Shown here one piece after another: positions 27,253 to 39,026 of a stretch of 64,000 bases of DNA. Source of the DNA: Gerris lacustris (lineage: Eukaryota > Arthropoda > Insecta > Hemiptera > Gerridae); contig OX578280.1 of the NCBI GenBank assembly GCA_951217055.1, positions 35,415,628-35,479,627 on the forward strand. Reading direction: 5' to 3'. Each line of letters starts with the position of its first letter. The first letter of the stretch is position 1. The notes under the pieces are model-generated. The model was not told where the DNA came from and searched no databases. It was given only the letters and a program-made list of their open reading frames with translations. A program made the translations under genes and the position numbers.

Positions 27253-28847
27253 CGATGTGTGCTGACTAGCTTACACTTGACCTGTTTATTTGTTTTCGGA
27301 TTTTTGACAGTCTTGCTACTGGGCCAGGGCAATAGTTTTAAATCATTATAACTTATCAACCTGACTTTGATTATGGTTAGTAAATATAATTAAAACTTTA
27401 GCGCGAGCTAAAAATTCAAACAAATTTTAATAAAGTCCAGGGTTAATGCAATTTGAATAGATAATAGTTTTTCTTGATAAAAAATTATATGATGTTTTTT
27501 CAATTAAAAAATTGTAACTTATACAAAAAAAAGCAATGATTAGCTGAATTATTCACACCTATTTTCTTATAACTCGCCTACCTTATACATATTTTATTCT
27601 TTATTAATTAGTTTAGTAATAAGATTAAATAATTATTATTCTTAAAGTTAAACGTGGAATGTACTGAGATTCGTTTTGAATGAGTCTTTTGTTAGGATAT
27701 TATTTCCTGTCAAAACATGTGATTAATAATTGTTGGTAACAGATGCAGACGTGTTCTCTATTAGTATATTTCAAGTAAATTACTTTATTATACCGGTTTA
27801 GAATATCAATATTCTATGGAAAAGCCGTCAAAGCTGAAGCGCAACATTAACTCAAGTGACAGCAACTGACGCGTAGGGTTCAGTGTTTCATTGCAGAAGT
27901 TAACGAGTGAACGGCAGCCGTTACTGAGGCTTTTCAACCCTCAGCGATTGATTGATTAATTAAACAAGATTCATTTCGAGAAGGAGAGAAATGGAACTGC
28001 TGAAGTTAGCAGCTGGCTTTAGCTTAGTGGTCCATAGTGTTAGGAAATCGCCTTAGCACGATGCTAGTGAAACAATAACAGATATACGTAAACCAATCCT
28101 GAATTCCCGAATCAATTCAGTACTAGCTTGGAAATGCCAAAATCGCCTTCAATTACGACTCCAAACTCCCATTATAAATTAAAATGACGTATTTTATCCT
28201 AAATACTATTCGAGAGAAAGTTTCTGTGGAGAATTTCAAATTACATTTTAGAATTAAGGTCTCTCTGGCCTCTTCTCGCGAAAATAAGTAGAATACTTTT
28301 CTCAAAACAGCTTTTATTTATAGGTATAATTATTAGAGTTAAATTATGAATATTAGTTGCAAAAAATTACCCTACTTCTTTCTAGTTGTTCGATAAACTT
28401 CGGTTTCTTTTTTTTTTTTTTTAAATCTTATTAACTTTTTAAATAATTTAAAGTAATTGTATCCTTGAGCATTTTCAATAAAGTCAATAGTTTAAAAAAA
28501 AAAAAAATCTTGAAATATCCATTTACGAATAAGGTGGTTTTACGGATGGGGAATACGCATGGAAGTTAAAATCCTCCGTAATGTACAAACATATAATAAC
28601 ACGATAATGTATATAATAACAATAAAACTATTGTTTTTTTTTATAGAAAAATAAAGTTTTTAGTCAACGACAAAATCAACAACCGAGATTGTTTGAAAAA
28701 TCCAACATGCTTGCAAAAAGATTGAAATAAATATATATTTTAAAACTCGGTCGGATAAGCTCAAACAAAACATTATTAAATGGAAATGTATTTAAATAGA
28801 ATTTTTTTTTGAGAAATGTTGTTTTTCTCGATTTATTGAGTTTTTGA
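27253..28847. other. Spacer including a moderately complex unique block
   Basis: 27830-28170 is less AT-rich than its surroundings and has no repeat partner in the window. It contains AACGGCAGCCGTT (27911-27923, palindromic) and GATTGATTGATTAATTAAAC (27946-27965), which looks like clustered homeodomain/PBC-type sites. No coding frame is evident. The rest is AT-rich. Confidence 0.35.
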
Positions 28848-29045
28848 GGAAAAGCGCCTCTAAATTTAGAGCTAAAATTAATTTACCTATTTTGCCTCGG
28901 GGTTTGATTTGGATATAATCGAAATCGTCCTAGTAGTTTAGGCTACATTCATGTGCACTTACTTCAGAATTTTTAAAAAAAAACGACGGCAAACAGACTT
29001 TTTAAAATCCACTTTTTGGGATTTCGGGGCCTTACAACATTAACA
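28848..29045 (-). repeat. Repeat A, head portion, reversed
   Basis: Minus-strand copy recognised by TTTAGAGCTAAAATTAATTT, TTGCCTCGGGGTTTGATTT, GTAGTTTAGGCT and ACGACGGCAAACAGAC. It is more diverged than the other copies. Confidence 0.6.
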
Positions 29046-30739
29046 ACAAAATTTAATTTTTCCCGGCATCAAAATTCTTTCTTTATATAATTTACTACGT
29101 ATATGAGGTATTAAAAAAAGAGTTAAACTGGAATGAAAGAAAACTATTAAGCTGTCATATAGAGTATAGTGCTAATAAAAAAATATACGTAAGATATGTC
29201 TGTAAGTATTTTAGCGTGGGTGAATGTAGTAAAGACTTTATCGTTTAGAGTTTAGAGATAGGGCTCAACCATCAAGCTTTCTCATCTCTTAAACTCTTTT
29301 ACCTTCTCTTACAGCACAACAACCTAATAATTTTCAAATTCGGTTAGGGAGTCCTTTCAACATTCTGCCTTGTGAGAAACTGCTTGTTTCAAAGAAACCC
29401 GGCACATTTATTTCCTGGGTCCACGTCCATTCTAGAAAAACATTTATTTTCTTCTTTTTTTTTTATCAAAAAGCACTTAAATTTATTATAATATTTTCTT
29501 ACAAAAAGAGTTATCGTAATATGCCTTAATTAAAGTAGGCTACGTTTCTTTAACCATCCCAATATTATCTTTAGACTTGGTTGCTTTTCTTTCCACGCCC
29601 TAAAGTCAAATATGTATCATATTTATTCGCTTCCCTTTTTAAAATATATATATAGGTATATGTTACCAAGCTATTCTCCTTATTTAGGACCTATTTGTTA
29701 TGAAAAATTCAGCTGCTCTCTTTGAATAATAGATATACTTGCCTTTTTACCTATTTTTATTAACTTATTATATATATATGCGAAGTCTAACGCTACCATT
29801 CTTGATGATATGATTGATTTGCTACCATTACTCATGCTCTATATCATATCATATTGATGTTGAGTTAAGGCAACGATAAGTTGCTTCCTTTAGCCAACAT
29901 GTCAAAATAGCACACTATAGCAACAAGGACCAATACCTGTCGAGGAAGCTGCTTCACCATTATTGTTAGTGATTGATAGTCTAAATTGTTGGATGATATG
30001 TCGCTATGATAGTTAATTTTATTAAAAAAAGGAATGCTTAATGTTTAATTCTATTCTAAAGAATTCCAAATTGGACTTGACAAAAGTAACCCATTTTTAA
30101 ATAAAGTTAATAAGGCAGTTTTTATGGGTTTATAAATTATAATTTTTGGTTAATAAGGTGCCACGTGGCAAAGATTTTTGGTGGTTTACCCACCCTATAT
30201 TTGTTTACCGCTTATAAATGATTCCTTTGTCTAAATAACTATTAAGACAAAGGGATATCTAGTCAAAAGAAGTTTTGGACAAAGGAACATCACGCATCTG
30301 TTTATAAAGGTGATATTTCTTGGTCTAATTAACTTGTAATATTTTACACATTAAAGCATTTTTGGGTGGGCAACTAATGAGTGCCTATTTTTTTTTTTTA
30401 TGCAAGTGGGAGAATTGTCTAATTATCTTTTAATTTAGAGGTCGGCCGCCATTATTACTAGACTATCATTAAAAGTTAGTTCATAGTAAAAAACGCATTA
30501 TAATGTGAAGAAACGCCGGCATAAACTTGCATACTTATTAACAAAACGATAGGCAATACGTAGAAACTGTAAATATTACATCTGTAAGTATTAGAAGAAT
30601 GCTTGGATTTGGAGAAAAGTTTCTTGAAATCCAAGGTTTTAAACATTGTTCATAACAGCATAACTATGTACTTAAAGAAGAAACTCGAAAAATAGATTAA
30701 TTCAAGAAACTACTGGAGAAGTTCAGAAACTAAATTAAA
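29046..30739. other. AT-rich spacer with a MITE fragment
   Basis: No gene is seen. At 30210-30300 a reversed fragment resembles the 113-bp repeat and the MITE at 59867 (read on the minus strand: GACTAGATATCCCTTTGTCT, then TTATTTAG). Confidence 0.4.
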
Positions 30740-30980
30740 GCTAACTGCAGGATTATTCCAACGGATTTAATGAAATTATTAATGAATGACTATAACTAGA
30801 GATACATTTTTAAAGCAGGAAAACCGACTAATCCAATTGGAAAGGAAAGTTAGGGAAGGAAATATATTATTTAAAGGTATAGAAGAATGTGCAGAAAAGG
30901 AAGGTGCCAACATGTTAACAATATTAAATTACTTTTGTAAATAAGAGATGGAATTGGAAGAAAAGAGGACAATAAGAATG
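30740..30980 (+). pseudogene. LINE ORF1-like coiled-coil remnant
   Basis: From an ATG at 30786 an uninterrupted frame runs to a TAA at 30942-30944, then continues to about 30980. The product is highly charged and heptad-like. At 30819-30900 it reads ENRLIQLERKVREGNILFKG, the pattern found in the coiled-coil/hinge region of L1- and CR1/RTE-like ORF1 or pre-endonuclease proteins ('LER..R.NN(I/L)...G..E'). Upstream sequence is also AG-rich but broken. There is no nearby reverse transcriptase, so this is a short 5'-fragment. The family assignment rests on pattern memory and is tentative. Confidence 0.45.
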
Positions 30981-32317
30981 TAAGTCTATTTTGATAGGTA
31001 TTATTACAATCTGCTAATTGAAGTTTACAATTACTGGTAGGAAGCTTGTATTGAAGAATACTAAAGTATCGATTACATTTATATTTATTTACATGTATAC
31101 TTAATACTCACTACAAATAAACCCAGCCTAATTTCAATTCACAAATTAAAATGTTACTGACTGAATTTAATTATCCCAAATTAAAGTTAAAATTTTCATT
31201 TAAACCATCTGTACAAAAGGCGTTAACTTGTAATAAAGAGATTTAATTAAAACCAAAATCACTCAATTGTAAAATGATTCGCTGATTAAGACAAAGAAAA
31301 TGATTAAAACTAATTAATTTCATACATGATGTTAATTTATTTAAAATGATAAAACATTAATTTGTGACTGTAATACACCCTCCCCCCTCCCCCCTGCGTA
31401 AAGATATTGATACTGTATTTAAATCCAATAATAACTAATTTAATTTATTTATTTTTAAACTCATGCATTTAAATAGGTTTCAACAGGTGGCTGTTTACTT
31501 TTATTTAATTAAATAGATATAAAGTACTCACGGGATAGAAAACTATCTTGTAGTTTTTACTATATAGGTATAGTAAACTAGCATATATGTTCACATGAGC
31601 TCTAGTTATTGTCAGCTTTACTCAAAATGTTACTATCCTATAGTCGAACACGCTATACAGAAATATTACTATACAGTGTGGCTACACGAGGAGGAATCAA
31701 ATCTAGTCGTGTAGTAATTTTGTAGGGTTGCTATAGTTAAATTTTGAGATTTTAATATTTATAACCTTCACATTTGTTGTTTAAGCCAATGCCTGAATTG
31801 AATAGCCTCAACGATGTAATCAAATTAACTCAGAATTTATTTATCTAAATTTGAAAACTAATGGCAAAGTAAATAGCGATGATATAAACAGTGTAAACTA
31901 AACAAAGCCAGCGATGAAGAATAGAGAGGCCTTGACTAGTCTGTCTATAATAGAGGGAAGGAATAACGTATGACGCGACGTAGGGTTACGTAAACCTGGC
32001 GCCATGTACGTAAATATTCAATAACCCTTTTTCCTCGTTAATATTTAAACTTCACTTGCTCGTGAGGTACAAATTTTGTAATAAATTATAACCCATTTTC
32101 CGACTACCTACCTAGAAACCTGTCACTTTTATATATACAATATATTTCCGATGACAGTGAAAGTTCATAAAATAATCTGTCAATTAGTGTGGCACATTGC
32201 TTCCTCACGTCCTATTATTGGACGAATGGTCACATGAGATTAGAATCTGTTTTGATTCCCACTGGAGTTGCACTTATTTTTATTCAATACTAGCTGAACT
32301 ACTGTTTTGTCATATAT
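30981..32317. other. No gene seen
   Basis: AT-rich. A CpG-containing patch at 31965-32025 (CGTATGACGCGACGTAGGG..GTTACGTAAACC..TACGTAAATATT) stands out but has no identified function. Confidence 0.35.
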
Positions 32318-32979
32318 AAATATGACAAAACTATACATAACAACAATTGCTGCACTCTTAAAGAGCTTTTCAACGATATGCATCACGAAGGGTATTCATT
32401 ACTTTGACCCCGTATTCATTACTTGTACCCCGTACCCCTGTGTACCAAAATTTGAATTTCGAAAATTCATGTAGACCTTGATTTTCCCCTTGCTTTGAAG
32501 ATCAAGTGTGCAAATTTTCATCGAGATCGGACTGAAACTGTAGCTGGGTACCCGTGCTTCGCTACGGAGTGTTGTAATAATTAGATAAGTTTATAAACAA
32601 CCATAATGAAACATTATAAATTATTTTACTATGCAAGAATATCTAGATTCTACCACTCCCACCTATTTCTATACCCCCTCCTCTTTGATAAGCAAATTTT
32701 TAAATATCCTAAATCCCCCCCCCCCTTAAGTAAAATATGACAAAACAATACATAAAAACTATTATTCTACTCTTAAAGATCTTTTGCATCATCAATGGTA
32801 TTCATTACATTGACCCAGTATTCATTACTTGTACCATACCCCTGTGTACAAAATTTAAATTTCCAAAATTCATGTAGGCTGTCATTTTCCCCTTGCTTTG
32901 AAGTTCAAGTGGGCAAATTTTTATCGACATCGAACTAAAACTGTAGATTTGTATAAAGAACATACACCCACATACGTTG

Positions 32980-33035
<56 letters not shown>

Positions 33036-34230
33036 CTATAAATTTCCATTTTACCCCCTCCTAAATAAAATTGTACATAACAACGATTACTTTTCTCTTA
33101 AAGTGCTTTTCAACGATATGCATGATATGAAGGGAATCCATTACTTCGACATTTTTACACCGTACCCCTTTGTACCAAAATTTAAATTTCGAAAATTCAT
33201 GTAGACAGTGACCTACCCCTTGCTTTGAAGGGAAAGTGAGTAAATATTCATCAAATTAGGATAAAACTGTAGATTTGTATAATAGACATGTACCCTCATA
33301 CAGACACTCTTCTTTTTTTATAAGATATAGCTATATTTTTCCATTTTACCCCCTCCTAAATGAAAATACATATGACAGAACTGTACATAACAACAATTAA
33401 TGTAATCTTAAAGAGCTTTTCAACGATATGCATCATAAAGGGTATTCAGTCCTTTGACCCCGTATTCATTATTGTACCTTGTTCCCTGTGTACCAACATT
33501 TAAATTGCGAAAATTCATGTTGACACTGATTTTTTCTTCCTTTGAAGGTCAAGTGTGCATTTTTTGATCGAGATCAGACTGAAACTATGGATTGTATAAA
33601 GAACATACACACATACGTTGACTTTTAGATATATTTTTCCATTTACCCCCTAAATGCACGTAAAAACAATTATTGTACTCTTAAAGAGCTTTTCAACAGT
33701 ATGCATCATGAAGGGTATGCATTACTTTGACATTTGTACCCCGTACCCCTGTGTACCAAAACTTAAATTTCGAACATTCATGTCGACAGAGATCTTCCCC
33801 TTGCTTTGAAGGTCAAGTGAGCAAATTGTCATCGAGATCGAATTGAAACTGTTGATTTGAATAAAGAAAATAAACACACTCATACATACGTTGACTTATA
33901 TAGATATACATTTCCATTTTACCCCCCTCCTAAATAAAATATGACAAAAGTGTACATGACAACAATTACTGCACTCTTAAAGAGCTTTTCAACGATATGC
34001 ATCACGAAGGGTATTTATTACTTTGACCCCGTATTCATTACTTGTACCCCGTACCCCTGTGTACCAAAATTTGAATTTCGAAAATTCATGTAGACCTTGA
34101 TTGTTTCCTTGCTTTGAAGGTCAAGTGTGCAAATTTTCATCAAAATCGGGCTAAAACTGTAGATTTGTATAAAGAACAAACACACACACACACACACATA
34201 CGTTGACTTTTATATATATAGATTTATCGA
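32318..34230. repeat. Six-unit degenerate tandem array, ~270-410 bp units
   Basis: The anchor phrase 'CTTAAAGAGCTTTTCAACGATATGCAT' type starts near 32357, 32771, 33097, 33407, 33680 and 33975. Each unit continues with GTACCCCGTACCCCTGTGTA, AATTTCGAAAATTCATGTAG, CCTTGCTTTGAAGGTCAAG and AAACTGTAGATTTGTATAAAG, then ATACGTTGACTTATATA and CCATTTTACCCCCTCCTAAA. Unit 1 and unit 6 are closest to each other. After unit 1 the phrase GGGTACCCGTGCTTCGCTAC interrupts the order. The TATATA in the spacer of unit 2 has expanded into (TA)n at 32982-33034. Confidence 0.85.
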
Positions 34231-36469
34231 ACAGCAAATCAACAAATCGAACAAAACTTTCTTACGTATGGATATTAATTACTGTATTAAAATCCTACTT
34301 CTTATTTAAATGATTTATTGCTTCCAAGCTTACTGAAGGTAACAGAAGCTATGTGATCGTTCTGAAGAAAGAAAATTCTTTGTCTCCGGTTTCAAAACTT
34401 CAAAAAAAGATTTCAATGACAGAAATCCATTTAGACAACAGCGAACATTTTTTTCCTGTTTCTGTCTGTCGATTTGTCGCTCAATGTTTGCGTACCAAAC
34501 AACTTATCTTAAAAACTACACATCCGATTATAATAAAATTTGAATAGTAGGACTTTATTAGCCCATTATTGGTCCATATTTCGCGCCCATTTGTTTCTCT
34601 TCCACATGCTCACTAACAAACATTTATTTATATCTATATCCTCAAAAATACGCATCCAATTTTTATGAAATTTGGATGGTTAGTCGAAAGTAGCCCGCAG
34701 AAAAACTCGAAATTATTTTTACCTGAGTATTAATTTTGCTAAATTAATACTTATAACTTCGAATAAAAATTCATAATATTTTGAAAGATTTGAAAAATAG
34801 GGGGGGGGGGATTAATATATTTGACAATAATCGGTTGTAAAAGTGTAGAAAATCATTAATCCAATAAGTGTAGTAGAGGAAGCTATGCGCCACACTAATT
34901 GGCAGACTATTTTTAAACATATTTAAAAAGTGTTCTACAGGTGGCTGTAATTTTTTTTATTTTGATTTTCAACAAAATAAGATTTATTTTCATAATTACT
35001 TGAGAACTATATTTTCACCAGGAAAAAGATTATCATTAGATTTTTATTTAAATGGACTAGATTTTAAAATTTCATAATCAAAATCATCGTATCCGTTTTC
35101 GAAAAATAATTTGTTTCCAAATTTTTTGAGTATTTGTGGGTAGTACCGCCGAATGTGAAGCTTATATTAATTTATCTATGTCACCTAGGAAAACGATTAG
35201 GGAAACAAATGATGAGTTTTAAGTACCTATAGAAATATGCCAATAAAATATTAAATTCCCATGTATTATACCAATTTTTTTAATGATTATTTTCTTTATT
35301 CTTAATTATTTGATAGCCTGTTATTATAAAGTTGTGATTACCTAATTTTTCTTAATTAATAAATAATCGTGCAGTAGAATGACTTTAAATAAATCACAGA
35401 ATTACATACTTCAATGTTCTTTTATATACAAATGACAAAATTTACACAAACGATCTTATTAAGGCTTTATTAAGAATATTAAATGGTGAAGTTATATTTT
35501 TTTGTTATCATTTAAAAATACTTCTTAAAATTTGTAATTATATTAAATATTAACTAATTTACAAAAGAATTACGAGTTGACAAGGTTTAATCTTCTTCGT
35601 GTATGTTTAAAACCAATATGGAAGTTGTATTGTACTGAATGTATATAATCAGTTAATTGCTTCCGCTCTCACTATAATGGTAGTAAAATAGTATGTAATA
35701 CATATACAATATACATATGGTAGAGTATATCTACATTTGAACATGTGAATGTGTTCAATGTTTACAAATGTTTGTATACTTATAGTTATGTATATTTGTT
35801 ATATAATTGTGTACATTTGTTCATTGTGTGTATATATGCTTAGAGGGCGTGTATATATGCTTAGAGTGCATATATACACGTATATTCTCAATGTAAGTGC
35901 ATATTATGTTAGTAGTGAATAAATTTTCACAATATCTTTCTATTATTTAAATTAAGGCGTTTATCTCCTGAGTGGATCTCCTAAATTATTTTTCTTTATC
36001 AAAGATACCATCTGATTCTAAAAGAAGTACTCGATTCTTTCGAAAATTTCAGTGATTCATTCACATTGAGTCAATATGACACTTAATGGTACTTAACTGA
36101 TCCGGTTATACCACTCTAGTCACATTTTGGGGTGACCCAGTCAGGTGCTATTTAAATGGTGAAATGATCAAACAATTTTATTGAAATGGGAAATAAATAG
36201 ATCCTCCAAATCTCGAAGAAAAATTTTTATTTATCTTTTACAAAGTGAAATTAAATTTAAATTCTATAAGACCTAATTTAATTAATTTGTACTTAAACAT
36301 ATTTTAAATTATCCTATAGATGATTGTTTACAATCCGCTTGCGATTTTCAGCAAAAAAGAATAGATTTGTTTTTTTTTTCAATAATTTTAAACCAAATTT
36401 TTCCCTGTAAATCGACTTGTAATGTTAAATTCGTCTTTAAATGAACTATATTTTAGATTTTTTTTTTTT
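34231..36469. other. AT-rich spacer
   Basis: No gene is seen. Two ATGAAATTTGGAT-type phrases (34520-34690) look like decayed repeat scraps. A phrase AGTATGTAATACATATACAA at about 35690 recurs near 38078. A G-run is at 34801-34810. Confidence 0.4.
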
Positions 36470-37130
36470 AAAAAATCGAATAAAAACGTCGGAACAGTGT
36501 TTTATGAGTATTTTTTAAAGGTTTTTTTTTTTTTTAAAAAAAAACAAAAAAAAAACCTTTTTTCCTTTTAGAGTTTTTTAAAGGTTATTTAGGAGGGAGA
36601 GTTTTAATGTTTAGAGCTAAAATCATTTTTTTCGATTTTGTCTCGTGATATGATTTTCCAGATTCCTAAACCTGAACCAATTTTCATTAAAATCGGCCCT
36701 GTAGTTTAGACTTTTTTATTTAAAATAAACTTAACTTTTATGGACTCGAAGAACCTCAAAACGTGTAAATCCAACAAATGCGACCGGCGTATCCTAGTGA
36801 AAAAAATCTAATAAAAACGTCGGAACAGTGTTTTTTATGAGTATTTTTTAAAGGTTTTTTTTAAAAAAAAAAAAAAAACCTATTAGTTTTTTCCTTTTAG
36901 AGTTTTTAAAGGCTTTTTTGGAGAGACAGTTTTAATGTTTAGAGCTAAAATCATTTTTTTCGATTTTGTCTCGTGATATGATTTTCCAGATTCCTAAACC
37001 TGTATGCCAATTTTCATTAAAATCTGCCCTGTAGTTTAGACTTTTTTATTTAAAATAAACTTAACTTTTATGGACTCGAGGAACCTCAAAACGTGTAAAT
37101 CCAACAAATGCGACCGGCGTATCCTAGTGG
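36470..37130. repeat. ~330-bp direct tandem duplication of a reversed repeat A copy
   Basis: TAAAAACGTCGGAACAGTGT at 36481 recurs at 36812, and CGACCGGCGTATCCTAGTG at 36781 recurs at 37111. The two units are nearly identical throughout, including TTTAATGTTTAGAGCTAAAA and GGACTCGA(A/G)GAACCTCAAAACG, which is repeat A on the minus strand. The first unit ends with only the first ~20 bp of the SINE, whose full copy follows the second unit. Confidence 0.9.
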
Positions 37131-37343
37131 TTACCTCACTCACTAACTCTGGCCTCAAACCAAGGTCATGGTCAATATCCCTGATGATGGTTCGAATTCA
37201 AGGAGGGTAAGGCATGTTTCACACTAAAAATAATCGTATCAATGTGGCCGATTCCCCTTGTCCCTTCCCCGGGTTTGCTCAATGGACCTACCCTTGGTCT
37301 ATGTCTCCGGCTCAATTTGGGAACACCCATGAAAAAGAAGAAG
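37110..37343 (+). mobile_element. tRNA-derived SINE with target duplication
   Basis: The head carries an A-box-like TATCCTAGTGG (37120-37130) and a B box GGTTCGAATTC (37189-37199), about 70 bp apart. The body contains GTGGCCGATTCCCCTTGTCC and the 3' end is AAAAAGAAGAAG. Flanking direct repeats AATCCAACAAAT (37098-37109) and AATCCATCAAAA (37344-37355) look like a target duplication inside a reversed repeat A copy, which resumes directly afterwards. This is a retroposed Pol III transcript; the tRNA of origin is not clear. Confidence 0.75.
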
Positions 37344-37493
37344 AATCCATCAAAATCTTAACATAGAATTTTCTGTCATGAAAATACTTTCTATCTCTAC
37401 GTAATATATACTACGTTTATGATAAAGTATAAAAATCAATTATTGAGTATTTGCACTTACAACAGGAATGCGCAAAGTGAAAAAGAATAATAG

Positions 37494-37730
37494 GTAAGTA
37501 AAATGGTGGATATTTAATTACGCCTCCGCGTATAACCGCGGCCCGTACAGTAGAAGAAGGGAGTGAGAGAAGATGCGATACTAGCGCTAGATATCCCTCT
37601 TCAACCGCTTACCGCAAGTCGCCAGTCGTGTCAAGACAAAGTTGTAAGACGACGTCTGTACGCAGTTCAAGGCCACCCCGCTTCTACCCGCCGCCACCGC
37701 TATAACCTACCGCCATAACTCACCATTTCT
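37494..37730. promoter_or_regulatory. GC/CpG-rich unique block, candidate promoter or first exon
   Basis: About 240 bp with clearly higher GC and many CpGs in AT-rich surroundings and no repeat partner in the window. It contains CTAGCGCTAG (37581-37590, palindrome), GACGACGTC near 37650, CCGCCGCCACCGC near 37690 and Inr-like CCAGTC/GCAGTT motifs. An ideal plus-strand donor, AG|GTAAGT, sits at 37492-37499; on the minus strand ATG|GTGAGT lies at 37726-37718. No convincing coding frame. Its nature (promoter, 5' UTR exon, insulator) is inference. Confidence 0.35.
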
Positions 37731-39026
37731 TAGTAATTCTAGTAATTAGTTTTCTTACAAATCCCCCCCCCCCCCCCCCGCTAAGAATACAGTCCACTAG
37801 CATAAGCATTCTCCATTCTACTTCCCTAAACCAGCTCCGCCTAGTGATAGGATTAAATGGTCCATATTGCTTGGCCATAATTCTCCACCAAGTATATAAC
37901 ATTCGAAATTATGGCTTTTCTTTAGATTGTTACTCCCCTTGTAAAAAAAAACAGAGAAATGCTCTGATGAGGAATGTTCTCCTTTAAACTGTTATTCCCA
38001 TTATAAAAACAGAAGTATGATATTCCTTTGACGTAAAGGAACATTGGACTAAACATCCTTTTTTATTATAAAATAGTATGTAATACATATACAATATACA
38101 TAGATGGTTACAAAATACATACATATATGGTTAAATCATTCACTATTGTCAAATTCGGTCGGATGTTTCTATATAACTATGTGCACCATTATTTCACAAA
38201 CTATATTATTGCCTAGATTAATAAGATGTTATTTTTATTTACCTTATTTAAAAGAATAATGTGTTTAAAATACTTAAAAAAAAAAAATCATCTATCTTTA
38301 CAAAAATGAACTTAAATGTCGAAGGTGGCTTTCGATTTGATATATTTATAGTTGTCATAACTGATTTAATGCCATAATTAATTTCTCAATTTCGCCAAAA
38401 GCTACCTAAATAATATATGCATATTAAAATATGTATGCTACATGTATCGGTAAATTTATGTTAATTGTTAGATTTCCAAACTTTTCCATAGTTAATAATC
38501 GAATTATTTAATATTAGGTATATACGTTGTTCTTAGCACAGAAAACATACATTTATTTTTATTGTATTGGGGATACATAGAAGAGAATCATCGACTTATA
38601 AGTTATGATTATAAGGTAGTAAGTAGTTATTGTATTATAGGGCAGGGTTCGTAATTTTGATTTAACTGGTTTAATTTCATATAATAGCAAATTGAATATT
38701 GACAATATAACATGTTATTATATTTTAATTTTCAGAAATATCTTTAATTAATTTTTAATTACTTAATCACTTGCAATTAGTCTCAAATCACAAGTTAATT
38801 TTTGCGAAATATTGTTTGTCTATTTTCTAATATTACTTTTATTATATCGCATATGTTGTACGTGATTCTGCCTAGTCGTGTTTTTGAGCATAATAATAAT
38901 AAGCCTTCATTTCCAGTTTAAATTAAAATAAATACACAATAAATTTCCAAGATTCCAAATTAAGAAATTTGATAAGAGAAAATAGTACCTACTTAATAAT
39001 AATGATAATATAAAAGTTTGTTTTTT
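37731..39026. other. AT-rich spacer with MITE fragment
   Basis: A C-run is at 37764-37779. 37917-38062 is a partial copy of the 59867 MITE (TTTAGATTGTTACTCCCCTT...GATATTCCTTTGACG...CTAAACATCC) lacking the right arm. Otherwise nothing is recognised. Confidence 0.45.

Noticed and set aside
35820..35885. GTATATATGCTTAGAG repeats as a CRISPR-like or miRNA hairpin
   Set aside because: Only two to three short copies in AT-rich DNA; no array structure and no known miRNA seed.
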